From NCBI GenBank assembly GCA_020638735.1, contig JACKHZ010000020.1, forward strand, positions 1 through 19,202: DNA of 19,202 bases, written 5' to 3'. The position numbers were made by a program, and so were the translations under genes. Positions 1-7,720 of this stretch are shown here, piece after piece (position 1 is the stretch's first letter; each line of letters starts with the position of its first letter). The notes beneath the pieces were generated by a model. It saw nothing but the letters and a program-made list of their open reading frames with translations. It was not told the DNA's origin and searched no databases. The stretch comes from Planctomycetota bacterium. Its GTDB lineage: Bacteria; Planctomycetota; UBA1135; UBA2386.

Positions 1-413
1 TGCTCGTTGCCGCAGCCGGGGCAGCGTTCGGCGCCGCGCGCGCCGGCCAGCCCTGCTGCGAGGGCGCTGCCGAGCGCGTGCACGCCGGGGCGGACCTCGT
101 CGGCGACGTAGTTGAAGGTGTCGGTGGCCACGGGTGCGGTCTCGCCGGCGGTGTAGCGAGCGATCGCGCCCAGGTAGGCGAACTTGAGCAGCGCGGTGCC
201 CACGCCGAGCAGAGGCAGGCCGACGAACGCGCACCAGAAGTACTGCGGCGGGCCGCTCATCGTCGCCATCGACCCGATGAACGAGACCACACCGATCGCC
301 GTGAACACGCCGCCGACCGCGGTCAGCAGGATGCCGAGGATGCGCAGGCCGGTGCGTTGCGCGCGGTGGCCGGGGTTGATCCGGCCGGCGCCGGTGCGGT
401 GACGATTGCGCAT
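1..413 (-). CDS. Two-helix membrane protein with C-terminal zinc ribbon (partial)
   Basis: The frame opens with ATG at 413-411 and stays open to the window edge, giving 137 residues. A basic N-terminus (residues 1-20) is followed by two hydrophobic segments at about 22-47 and 57-82, then a linker and a Cys-Pro-x-Cys-Gly knuckle at about 131-135, right at the edge. This looks like the first half of a zinc ribbon, with the second Cys pair expected outside the window. I do not recognise a specific family and cannot assign a function; small zinc-ribbon membrane proteins of this kind are usually annotated as hypothetical. It lies 46 nt downstream of the hydrolase gene on the same strand, and a -10-like hexamer sits only 6 nt before its ATG, so it may have its own promoter. 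No Shine-Dalgarno sequence is visible. Confidence 0.7.
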   Translation of the reverse strand, partial: MRNRHRTGAGRINPGHRAQRTGLRILGILLTAVGGVFTAIGVVSFIGSMATMSGPPQYFWCAFVGLPLLGVGTALLKFAYLGAIARYTAGETAPVATDTFNYVADEVRPGVHALGSALAAGLAGARGAERCPGCGNE

Positions 414-419
414 GGCGGC

Positions 420-425
420 ATCGTA
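420..425 (-). promoter_or_regulatory. Putative -10 element (TACGAT) immediately upstream of the membrane protein gene
   Basis: On the - strand TACGAT is followed by 6 nt and then the ATG at 413-411. With normal -10 to +1 spacing, transcription would start at or within a base or two of the start codon, giving a leaderless mRNA. No convincing -35 hexamer is seen at 16-18 nt; a weak match to GACA lies a little further upstream. The call is an inference from spacing only. Confidence 0.3.
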
Positions 426-459
426 GCCGGCGGTCGGCTGCGTCTGTCGTTCGCGCCGT

Positions 460-1197
460 CTAGCCGAACATCGCCAGCCACTCGGCTTCGGACTTCGGCT
501 TGAACACGAAGTTGCTCTTGCGCGTTTCGCCGAGGCTGGCGCTCGGTTCGGGCGCGTAGAGGTGGCCGGGGTAGAGCGTCGCGTCGTCGGGCACCTGCGC
601 GAGCTTCTGCGTCAACGACAGGTACAGCTGGCGCGGATCGCCGCCGGGCAGGTCGGTGCGGCCGCAGCCCTGCAGGAACAGCGTGTCGCCGGCGACCAGC
701 CGGTTCTGCACCAAGAAGCACTGTGAGCCCGGCGTGTGTCCCGGCGTGTGGATCAGCTGGATCGGGATCGCGCCGACCTGCAGCACGTCGCCGCTGTCGT
801 GCAACTGCAGGTCGCTGTCGCTGCAGCCCGTGATGCGCTTGATCCACGGCGCCTCCTCGCGCTGCGCGTGCACCTTGCACGGGCACCGGGTCAGCAGCTC
901 CTTCACGCCCTGCAGCTCGTGGCCGTACATGTCGCCGCCGACGTGGTCGGGGTGATAGTGCGTGGCCAGCGCGCCGGTGACCCGCATGCCGTCCTGCTCA
1001 CACTTGGACACCAGCTCGCCGACCGCGTAACACGGGTCGACCAGCACGACCTCCCCCGTTTCCTTGTCGCCGATCGCGTAGACGAAGTTGGCCATCTGGC
1101 CGGCGATCGGATCGGCGACCGCGAAGTCCCGTCCGGCGAGCCACTGTCGAAAATACAGACGGTCCTCAAGCGAGGGGGTGGGGTCGTGCCGATTCAT
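460..1197 (-). CDS. MBL-fold metallo-hydrolase, glyoxalase II / ETHE1-like
   Basis: This 245-residue protein has the full metal-binding set of the metallo-beta-lactamase fold: THYHPDH (H80, H82, D84, H85), H154 in HTPGHTPGS, D171 in AGDTLF and H212 in YPGH. GCGRTD at 178-183 resembles the corresponding stretch of ETHE1-type persulfide dioxygenases, and the length is typical of the glyoxalase II/ETHE1 group. Established chemistry for that group is either hydrolysis of S-D-lactoylglutathione or oxidation of glutathione persulfide; I cannot choose between them from sequence alone. It is probably cytoplasmic, as no signal peptide is seen. The start at 1197 is preferred because an internal Met at residue 35 would remove the first strand. 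Its ATG is only 3 nt from the ATG of the divergent lipoprotein gene at 1201, so at least one promoter must lie inside the other gene; a TACCAT hexamer (1215-1210, - strand) is a weak candidate. Confidence 0.88.
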   Translation of the reverse strand: MNRHDPTPSLEDRLYFRQWLAGRDFAVADPIAGQMANFVYAIGDKETGEVVLVDPCYAVGELVSKCEQDGMRVTGALATHYHPDHVGGDMYGHELQGVKELLTRCPCKVHAQREEAPWIKRITGCSDSDLQLHDSGDVLQVGAIPIQLIHTPGHTPGSQCFLVQNRLVAGDTLFLQGCGRTDLPGGDPRQLYLSLTQKLAQVPDDATLYPGHLYAPEPSASLGETRKSNFVFKPKSEAEWLAMFG

Positions 1198-1200
1198 GCG

Positions 1201-4200
1201 ATGGCAAGGATGGTACGGCGACCTTCTCGAATCACCTGCAAAACACCGCCGCGCGCTCGGCGGGCCGGCGCCGTCGTGCGACTGCTGGCCTGCGCGGTGC
1301 TGTTCGGCTGCGTGGGGCCTGGCGGCAACAAGCCCGCGACGGTCGCGGCCGGACCGCTCGCCGAGCTGTTCGCGGGCCGCACCGTGTTGGTCGGTGAACT
1401 GGCGCCGGCCCAGCCGCTGCCCGAACTTGCCCCGGGTGCGACGGTGGTGGTGCTCAGCGCCCAGCCGCGCAGCAGCGGGTCGTGGCTCGACGAGGCGCAG
1501 CGCACGGCGCTGGCCGGGTTCGTCGCTGCGGGCGGGCGCCTGTGCCTGTTCGGTCACGCGGCGTCGCTCGCGACCGAGTTGGGCATCGAGAGCGAGTGGC
1601 CCGAACGCAGCTCCTTCCGCTGGGGTTTCGACCGCCGCACCGCGATCGGGCGCGCCCGTCTCGGCGTGCAGGTGGTCTCGGGGCGGGTGCCCGAGTGGTT
1701 CGACGGGCTGGGCGCGTCCGCGCAGGACGAGCACACCTTCCACCTGGTCGCGCGGCAGCCGTGCGACGTACCGATCTGCACGTGGAGCCAGGGCGCGCCG
1801 CAGCGCGGCGAGGTGCTCGCGGTGCTCGCCGTCGAACTCGACGGTCGCGCCGTGGCGTCGCAGGCGCCCGCGGTGGTGCGCTGGTCGCACGGTCGCGGCG
1901 CCGTCGTCGCGGTCGGGCTCGGGCCGGACCTCGGCAGCGCCGACGCCACGATCGCCGCGAACGCGGCGCAGTTCGTGCGCAACGTGGTCGCGCGCGCCGG
2001 CGAGCCCGGGCAGCCGCCGCTGGTGATGCTCGGCGTGCCGCTGACGCGCGTGGCGGCGGCGGCGCCGGTGGCGATGGACCTCGGCGCGCGCGAGGTGCCG
2101 GCCGCGCCGCAGTTGGCGCACTGGGGCTGGCAGGCGGCGCTCGCGCCGGCCGACGACGACACCCAGGCGCGCCCCTACGCCGAACTGATCGACGATGTGT
2201 TGTTGCCCAGCTGGCAGGCCGGCGCAGACCTGCTCGAGGTCGGTCTGGGGCAACGCGACCGCGGCGCGCCGCTGGCGTGGCGCGAGGGCGACCGCCTCAA
2301 GCCGCCGTCGTCCTGGCGCGGCGGCGCGTTCTGGCCGCAATGGACGACCCGCACCCTCGGCGACCTCGCCGCGGAGGCGCACGCCCGCGGCGTGCTGCTG
2401 CAGGCGGCGGTCGATCCGTTGCCGGTCGGCGATCGCGTCGAGGAGCGGCTCGTGGCGCTGCGCTACTTCGCGCGTGAACTCGCCGATCTGCGCCGCCTCG
2501 GGGCGCGTGCGCTCGACGGTCTGGGGGTGCGCGACTGGTGGCCCGACACTTCGGGGCTCGGCGTGGCGATGGTTCAGGACTTCCAGCCCGGGGCATATCT
2601 CTACAGCGCGGGCGAACTCACGCCGACGTTCGCGGGCGCCCTGCGCGCGCTCGACGCCGACGACGGCGCCCCCGCGGGGCTGCCGTTCGCGGGCATCTCG
2701 GCGCGCTGGCGCGACGGGTTCCCGGCTGCCGAGTTCCCGCTGGGGGTGCTCGACGCGCGCGCTTCGCGGCCCGCGGCGCTGGTGCCGTACGACGTGCCGG
2801 CCGGCGGCAGCGCGCCCGACTGGCTGGTCGCGCAGATCAATCACTTCGTGCGGTCGCGACGCGACCAGGGTGCAGCGCTGTGGTGGCGCGCCCACGACCC
2901 CGCGACGCTCGGGCCGCAGACGGCCGCCTACGTGCAGGGGCTGTCGATGGAGCCGCTGCGGGCGGCGGTGGCGATGCCGCTCGCCGCGACGGGCGCCGGC
3001 GGCCTGCGTGCCGCCGCGGCCGAACTGCTCGACGAGGTGCAGAGCGGCTTCGGCGCCGAACTGCCCGCGCCCGCGGCCGTGCACGTGCTGCAGAACAACT
3101 GGCTGCGCCTGGTCGGCAGCGGCGGCGGGCTTCTGTTCGATCCGAGCGGCATGGCGCGCTTTCAGCCCGGTGAGCCGGCGGTGCTCAGCGCCGGCCTGCT
3201 GCGCACGCGGCTGTTCGGCGGGCGGCCGAACGGCGACGCGCTGCGCACCACGACGCAGGACTTCCTCGCCGCGGGCACGCGCGGCGCGGGTGGCTACGGC
3301 AGCACGTCGGGCATCGGCGGCGCGCGCGCCGAGGATCGGCGGCTGCCGGCGGTGCTGGCCTTCGGCGCGGCGCCGCAGTGGCCGCAGCGCGTCGCGATCG
3401 AGTGCGAGCTGGACACCGGCTACCACGAACTCGAGTTGGTGCTGCGCGGCGTGCAGGGGCGCGGCCTGTGCGCGGTCCGGCTCGACGACGTGCTGCTGCG
3501 CTGCGTGCCGTTCCGCACCGGCGAGCGCCTGGCGATCGTCACCGTGCCCGTGCACGTGGCCAGACCCGGGCTCCGGCAGCTGTCGCTGACCGTGCTCGAA
3601 GGCGGCAGCGTCGGCATCGACCGCATGCAGCTGGTGCGCCGCGGCGACGTCGGCGCCGAAGCCGAGGTCGTCGTGCCGGCCGGCAGCGTCGCCTCACTCG
3701 CCGAGCGCTCGGCGTCGAGCTACCACGCCGAGCGCCTCGAGTTCACGATGCTCGCCGACATGCCCGGCCTGCTGATGCGCGTGCACTGCGACCGCGCCGT
3801 GCGCAGCCTGCAGGTGGAGCGCACCCTGTCGTTGCCGGGCTACACGCGGTTGCTGCGCAGCAGCGCCGGCGAGCGCGCGGACGCCCTGCGCGGCCCGTTC
3901 GTGCTGCGCGCCGCGGACCTCGCGCTGCCCGACCTCGTGGTCGCGCCGCTGCTGCTGGCGCGCTACGACCGCTTCCGCTTCGGCGCCGAAGGATTGCAGA
4001 TGCTCAGCGCGCCGGAGCCCGGCGCCGAGGCGCGCGTTGGCTTCCTGCTGGTCGGCCGCGACGACAGCGAACGGGTGCTCGGGCAGGCGCGGCGTCTGTT
4101 CGCCGCGCTGGACCAGCCGCTCGCGCTCGACCTCGGCGCCACCGGTGAGGCCAGCCTGTCGCCCGAGCTGCCGTTCGCGTGGACGCAGCTGCTGCGGCTC

Positions 4201-4878
4201 GAAGCGGGCGTGCGCACGCCGTTCGCGGTGCGCGAGAACGGCTGGTGGACGTGGCGCGGCGCGCAACCGGCCGACGACGGCGGCGTCTGGCTGCGCGTCG
4301 TGCACGTGCCCGGCGACACCGTGCAGGTGGTCGGCGGGCCGACCCTGCTGGCGCGCACGCGGCCCGGCCCCGGTTCGCGCGCGGTGCTGGCGCTGCGGGA
4401 CGTGTCGTCGTCCGCGGCGGTGGTGCGCGTGCTGCAGCCGAGCCGGCTGGTGCCGCCGAGCGTCGTGTTCGCGGCCGACTTCGACGAGGTCTACGTCGAC
4501 GGCGCGCCGTGGGCGCACTTCGACGGCAACACCGTGTTCCTGCCCGACGTGCCCGGCATCTACGCGGTGAAGACCCGGCAGCACGGCGGCGGCGTCGGCG
4601 TGCACGTGCGCCGCACGGCCGCGCCGCTGCGCCGCTGCGCCTTCGACCCGCGCAGCAGACAGCTGCTGCTGAGCACCGCGCTGGACCCCGCGCGCCCGCC
4701 GGAGCTGCCCTACACCGCGGTCCTGACCGGGCCGCGTCCCACGCGCGTCGACAACGGCGAGGTCCTCGACGACGCCGAACTGCGTCACGCCGACGCCGAG
4801 ACGCGCGCCCAGGCCCTCGCCGGCGGCGTGGTCATCCGATTCCGCAGCGGCATCACCAAGGTGCACTATGGCGAATGA
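1201..4878 (+). CDS. Very large predicted lipoprotein of unknown function (about 1225 aa)
   Basis: The frame gives about 1225 residues from ATG 1201; ATG 1210 and GTG 1276 are alternative starts. A hydrophobic stretch at 25-36 ends in LFGC (C37), a plausible but imperfect lipobox, so the protein is probably exported and lipid-anchored. Residues about 55-260 look like an alternating alpha/beta domain of the ThuA/class-I amidotransferase-like type that often precedes enzymatic domains. Residues about 270-700 contain spaced motifs suggestive of a TIM-barrel, glycosidase-like domain (for example GADLLEVGLG near 340, a long helix-rich stretch, then VRDWWPD near 443). Residues about 730-830 look like a beta-sandwich, carbohydrate-binding-like module, and the C-terminal 400 residues are beta-rich. 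No catalytic pair can be named. It overlaps the next gene by 11 nt, indicating co-translation. The frame is clean throughout. The fold assignments are inference. Confidence 0.8.
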   Translation: MARMVRRPSRITCKTPPRARRAGAVVRLLACAVLFGCVGPGGNKPATVAAGPLAELFAGRTVLVGELAPAQPLPELAPGATVVVLSAQPRSSGSWLDEAQRTALAGFVAAGGRLCLFGHAASLATELGIESEWPERSSFRWGFDRRTAIGRARLGVQVVSGRVPEWFDGLGASAQDEHTFHLVARQPCDVPICTWSQGAPQRGEVLAVLAVELDGRAVASQAPAVVRWSHGRGAVVAVGLGPDLGSADATIAANAAQFVRNVVARAGEPGQPPLVMLGVPLTRVAAAAPVAMDLGAREVPAAPQLAHWGWQAALAPADDDTQARPYAELIDDVLLPSWQAGADLLEVGLGQRDRGAPLAWREGDRLKPPSSWRGGAFWPQWTTRTLGDLAAEAHARGVLLQAAVDPLPVGDRVEERLVALRYFARELADLRRLGARALDGLGVRDWWPDTSGLGVAMVQDFQPGAYLYSAGELTPTFAGALRALDADDGAPAGLPFAGISARWRDGFPAAEFPLGVLDARASRPAALVPYDVPAGGSAPDWLVAQINHFVRSRRDQGAALWWRAHDPATLGPQTAAYVQGLSMEPLRAAVAMPLAATGAGGLRAAAAELLDEVQSGFGAELPAPAAVHVLQNNWLRLVGSGGGLLFDPSGMARFQPGEPAVLSAGLLRTRLFGGRPNGDALRTTTQDFLAAGTRGAGGYGSTSGIGGARAEDRRLPAVLAFGAAPQWPQRVAIECELDTGYHELELVLRGVQGRGLCAVRLDDVLLRCVPFRTGERLAIVTVPVHVARPGLRQLSLTVLEGGSVGIDRMQLVRRGDVGAEAEVVVPAGSVASLAERSASSYHAERLEFTMLADMPGLLMRVHCDRAVRSLQVERTLSLPGYTRLLRSSAGERADALRGPFVLRAADLALPDLVVAPLLLARYDRFRFGAEGLQMLSAPEPGAEARVGFLLVGRDDSERVLGQARRLFAALDQPLALDLGATGEASLSPELPFAWTQLLRLEAGVRTPFAVRENGWWTWRGAQPADDGGVWLRVVHVPGDTVQVVGGPTLLARTRPGPGSRAVLALRDVSSSAAVVRVLQPSRLVPPSVVFAADFDEVYVDGAPWAHFDGNTVFLPDVPGIYAVKTRQHGGGVGVHVRRTAAPLRRCAFDPRSRQLLLSTALDPARPPELPYTAVLTGPRPTRVDNGEVLDDAELRHADAETRAQALAGGVVIRFRSGITKVHYGE

Positions 4879-5392
4879 ACGATCTGGTTGGCTCGTGACC
4901 GTGTTGGTGGCGCTCGGCGCCGCGGCGCTCGTGCTCGGGGGGCGTTCGGCGTGGCCGAGTCCGCTCGAGGAGGGCCCGATCCACGAGGGGCCGACCCTCG
5001 GGCGCCTGCGCGCTGCGGCGGCGGCGGTCGACGCCGCGTGCCGCACCGGCGACGTCGAGGCCTTCAAGGCGCGCACCACGGCGACGCATCAGCGCTGGCT
5101 GCAGCGGCAGCTCGCCGTGGTCGACCGGCAGCTCGACGGGCGCTCGATCGGCGAACTGATCGCCGACGACGCCTACGGCGACCTGCTGCTGGCCGAGCCG
5201 CTGGCCGGCGAGGTCAAGGACGGCCGCGCCGTCGTGGCCGTGCCGCGGCCGCGCGGCGAGGGCGCGCAGGTGATGACGTTCGTCTGGGACGGGCGGCGCC
5301 TGCAGCTCGACGAATCGACGCATTCGCGCGCCGTCACCGACGCGCGCAGCGCCCGGGCCGCGGTCGATGCGGTGATGCGGCGCGAGCGCTGA
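4868..5392 (+). CDS. Small membrane-anchored protein, unknown function
   Basis: The 174-residue product begins MANERSG, followed by one hydrophobic segment at about 8-25 and then a soluble domain. The ATG at 4868 lies inside the end of the lipoprotein gene (11 nt overlap), so the two are probably translationally coupled and may work together at the envelope. The soluble part has a helix around residues 45-85 (AACRTGDVEAFKAR) followed by a strand-rich C-terminal half, which loosely resembles NTF2-like/DUF4878-type domains found on secreted or membrane-tethered proteins. That resemblance is weak and I do not recognise the family. The hydrophobic segment could be either an uncleaved anchor or a signal peptide; no lipobox cysteine is present. 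Confidence 0.72.
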   Translation: MANERSGWLVTVLVALGAAALVLGGRSAWPSPLEEGPIHEGPTLGRLRAAAAAVDAACRTGDVEAFKARTTATHQRWLQRQLAVVDRQLDGRSIGELIADDAYGDLLLAEPLAGEVKDGRAVVAVPRPRGEGAQVMTFVWDGRRLQLDESTHSRAVTDARSARAAVDAVMRRER

Positions 5393-5414
5393 TCCAATCG
5401 GCGCGCGGCCGCGC

Positions 5415-5420
5415 TACGCT
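5415..5420 (+). promoter_or_regulatory. Putative -10 element (TACGCT) upstream of miaE
   Basis: TACGCT ends 7 nt before the miaE ATG at 5428, in the 35-nt gap after the preceding gene. Normal -10 to +1 spacing would place transcription initiation at the start codon. The same kind of hexamer occurs 6 nt before the ATG at 413 (- strand). There is no clear -35 box and no Shine-Dalgarno sequence, which fits a leaderless start but does not prove it. Confidence 0.35.
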
Positions 5421-5427
5421 CGGCGCG

Positions 5428-6096
5428 ATGTCTGCCGAGCACGCCGGGCCGTCGGGGTCGTTGTCGTTCGTCACCCCGCCGGGGTGGGCGACGGCGATGT
5501 GGGCGCACCGCGCCGAGCTGCTCGTCGAGCAGGCGCACCTCGAGAAGAAGGCCGCGAGCGCGGCGCTCGCGCTGCTGTTCCGGCTGCCGGCGGGCACCGG
5601 CCACGAACGCGCGCTGTCGTCGTTGGCGCGCGAGGAGCTGGTGCACTTCGAGCGCGCGCTCAAGCTGCTGGCCTCGCGCGGCATCGACTTCGCGCCGCAG
5701 CAGCCGAGCATCTACGCCGAGCAGCTCAAGCGCGCGGCGGCGCGAACGATGCCCGGGCGGCTCGTCGACGAGCTGCTGCTCGGCGCGATCATCGAGGGGC
5801 GTTCCTGCGAACGCATGCAGCTGCTGGCGACGGAGTTCGCCGGCGGCGACGACGAACTGGCCGCGTTCTACGCCGACCTGGTCGCGGCCGAGGCGCGGCA
5901 CGAGAGCCTCTACCAGCAGATCGCCGCCGACCTCGTCGGCGCCGACGCGGCGCGGCAGCGCCTCGCGACCCTGGTCGCGCACGAGGCGAGCGTACTGCGG
6001 TCCGCGCCGTTCGCGCCGCGGCTGCACGGCGGCCTGCCCGACACCCAGCCCGACACCCAGCCCGACACCCTGCGCGCCGAGGTGGGCGGTGGCTGA
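5428..6096 (+). CDS. miaE: tRNA-(ms2io6A37)-hydroxylase MiaE
   Basis: MiaE is a di-iron monooxygenase that hydroxylates the isopentenyl group of ms2i6A at position 37 of tRNAs reading UNN codons, after MiaA and MiaB have acted. The 222-residue protein has the expected ferritin-like helical bundle with ligands E39 (HLEKKAAS), E70/H73 (REELVHFE), E123 (IIEGRSCER) and E155/H158 (AEARHE). The LEKKAAS, REELVHFE and SCER blocks are characteristic of the bacterial MiaE family, and the length is right. Start choice is ATG 5428; the first 20 residues are not conserved-looking. The C-terminus carries a short repeated PDTQ tail, coded by 12-bp repeats, which is outside the catalytic bundle. The stop overlaps the GTG start of the following hydrolase by 8 nt, so they are co-transcribed and probably coupled. 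The MiaA and MiaB genes are not in the window. Confidence 0.92.
   Translation: MSAEHAGPSGSLSFVTPPGWATAMWAHRAELLVEQAHLEKKAASAALALLFRLPAGTGHERALSSLAREELVHFERALKLLASRGIDFAPQQPSIYAEQLKRAAARTMPGRLVDELLLGAIIEGRSCERMQLLATEFAGGDDELAAFYADLVAAEARHESLYQQIAADLVGADAARQRLATLVAHEASVLRSAPFAPRLHGGLPDTQPDTQPDTLRAEVGGG
6037..6071 (+). repeat. 12-bp tandem repeat, about 3 copies, in the miaE 3' end
   Basis: The unit CCCGACACCCAG occurs at 6037-6048 and 6049-6060, with a third, partial copy ending at 6071. It encodes Pro-Asp-Thr-Gln and keeps the frame, so copy-number change would alter only tail length. Confidence 0.9.
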
Positions 6097-6916
6097 CCGC
6101 GCGCGCAGGCGGCGCCGCTGGCGCTGGCTCGGCTGGACGGCGGCGCTGCTGCTGCTCACGCACGGCGTGCTGATCCTGCTGCACGTGCCGATCGCGCGCC
6201 CGTTCGACCTGCTGCTCAACCTCGGGCCGGTCGTCGAGGAGCCGGCGCTGCGCGCGCCCGCCGACGGCAGGCGCCGCGTCGTCGTGCTCGTGCACGGCAT
6301 GTTCCGCACCAGCGCCTCGCTGTGGCGCCTGGCCCGCACGCTGCGGGCGCACGGCTACGAAGTGGTGGCGTTCGACTACTGGAGCAACGCTGCGCCGATC
6401 GAGGCGCACGCCGCGGCGCTGCACGACGCGGTCGAGGACCTGTGGCGCAGCGGGCCGGTCGATGAGCTGTCGTTCGTCGCGCACTCGATGGGCGGCGTCG
6501 TCACCGAGGAGTATCTGCGGCGCGAGGACGCGCGCGTGCCGGTGCGCTGCGTCTATCTCGGCGTGCCGCACCGCGGCGCGGTGCTCGCCGATCTGCGCAA
6601 GCACTGGTTCTTGTTCCGCTGGGCGATGGGGGAGACCGCGGCGCTGCAGCTGTCGCCGGGCGACCCGATGGTGCAGCAGCCGATCCCGACGCCGTGTCCG
6701 GTGGGCACGATCGTCGGCGACCTCGGCGAGGGCAACCGCTCGATCCCCGGACACGACGACGGCACGGTGGGGGTCGCGGAGGCGACGTTCGCGGGCGCCA
6801 CCGAGTCCGTGGTGGTGCCGCTCGGCCACACGAGCCTGACCTTCGGCGACCAGAGTCTGCGCCTGGTGCTGGCATTCCTGCGGCACGGCTCGTTCGGCGG
6901 CGACGGGAACCGCTGA
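6089..6916 (+). CDS. Membrane-anchored lipase-like alpha/beta hydrolase
   Basis: The 275-residue protein starts with GTG at 6089, inside the end of miaE. An arginine-rich N-terminus (4-11) precedes a hydrophobic anchor at about 15-33, so the catalytic domain is probably outside the cytoplasmic membrane. The alpha/beta-hydrolase signature is complete: oxyanion-region VLVHG at 66-70, nucleophile elbow AHSMGG with S133, D224 in HDDGTV as the likely acid, and H247 in GHTSL as the likely base. This order matches the PGAP1-like/triacylglycerol lipase (LipA/EstA) type of esterase. The substrate cannot be read from the sequence; a lipid or acyl ester is likely. It is translationally coupled on both sides: 8 nt overlap with miaE and a shared TGATG with rsmE. 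Such coupling to RNA-modification genes probably reflects operon packing, not shared function. Confidence 0.87.
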   Translation: MADRARRRRRWRWLGWTAALLLLTHGVLILLHVPIARPFDLLLNLGPVVEEPALRAPADGRRRVVVLVHGMFRTSASLWRLARTLRAHGYEVVAFDYWSNAAPIEAHAAALHDAVEDLWRSGPVDELSFVAHSMGGVVTEEYLRREDARVPVRCVYLGVPHRGAVLADLRKHWFLFRWAMGETAALQLSPGDPMVQQPIPTPCPVGTIVGDLGEGNRSIPGHDDGTVGVAEATFAGATESVVVPLGHTSLTFGDQSLRLVLAFLRHGSFGGDGNR

Positions 6917-7661
6917 TGGCCCGCCGCTACTTCGCCGATCCCCTGCCCGCGATCGGGCCCGCGACGCTGAGCGCGCGGCACGGTCACCACCTGGGCCGCA
7001 TCGTCAACACCGGCCCCGGCGACGCGGTCGTGTTGTTCGACGGCGCCGGTCTCGAGGTGCACGCGACGGTGCTCGCGGTCGGCGCCCGCGAGGTGCAGGT
7101 GATGGTGGTCGGGCCGGTCGCGGTCCCGCTGGGTCGTCGGCCGCGCCTCGCGCTCGACGTGGCCTGCGCGCTGCCGAGGAAGCGCGCCGACTGGTTGTTC
7201 GAGCACGGCACCGAGGTCGGCATCCGCAGCTTCTGGCCGATCGTGACCGAACGCACCAACCGCCAGCACGAGCAACCCGAACACTGGCGGCGGATCCTGA
7301 TCGCGGCCAGCGCGGTGCGACCACGCGCCGTACCGCCGACCATGCGACCGACCTCGGCCTCGACAGGTTGTGCGCGATGGCGCTGCCGCCGCGCCTGCTT
7401 CGTAGCGACGATGGCGGACACCGAACGCAGGGCGACGACCGCGGCCGAGGCGTTGCTCGTGGTCGGACCGAGGCGGGCTCACCGACAAGGGATTCCGGCA
7501 GTTGACCGACGCCGGAGTTCGCCGCGCAACCTGGGGCCATGGGCACTGCGCACCGGGACGCCGTGCTCGCGCCGGGGCGGCTTGCGGTTGCTGCAGGCTC
7601 TGCCGACTGGGCGAGACCGGAGTCGCCGGCAAGGGCGTTCCATCGGCCAGCTTTGCGGTAG
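6916..7661 (+). CDS. rsmE: 16S rRNA m3U1498 methyltransferase RsmE, frame broken in second half
   Basis: RsmE is a SPOUT-class methyltransferase that methylates N3 of U1498 in 16S rRNA. The start is ATG 6916, overlapping the previous stop as TGATG. Residues 1-134 are intact and match the family: RYFADPLP at 4-11, the PUA-like N-terminal domain, ALPRKRADWLFE at 85-96 and FWPIVTERT at 106-114. After about 7315 the match continues only by switching frames: LCAMALPPRLL near 7365-7400, ALLVVGP at 7450-7470, LTDKGFRQLTDAG at 7478-7516 and LGPWALRTGT at 7531-7560, the last being the SAM-binding knot. Four or more indels are therefore needed. The end at 7661 is the stop in the last plausible frame and is approximate. 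I read the breakage as sequencing error, since all conserved blocks survive at protein level and in order. Confidence 0.85.
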
Positions 7662-7720
7662 AGTCCGCCCTCGGTCGCCGCGTCCGGCGACCTCGCGGGC
7701 TAAGCAGCATCCTGGGTGCA

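Noticed and set aside
460..3555. A 1031-codon - strand open frame across the lipoprotein gene
   Set aside because: Only its last 245 codons (the hydrolase) make sense; the rest is Arg/Ala/His-rich noise typical of antisense frames in GC-rich genes, opposite a frame with normal protein composition.
3694..5079. Long - strand open frame opposite the lipoprotein 3' half
   Set aside because: Low-complexity Arg/Ala/His composition and no motifs; the + strand frames explain the region better.
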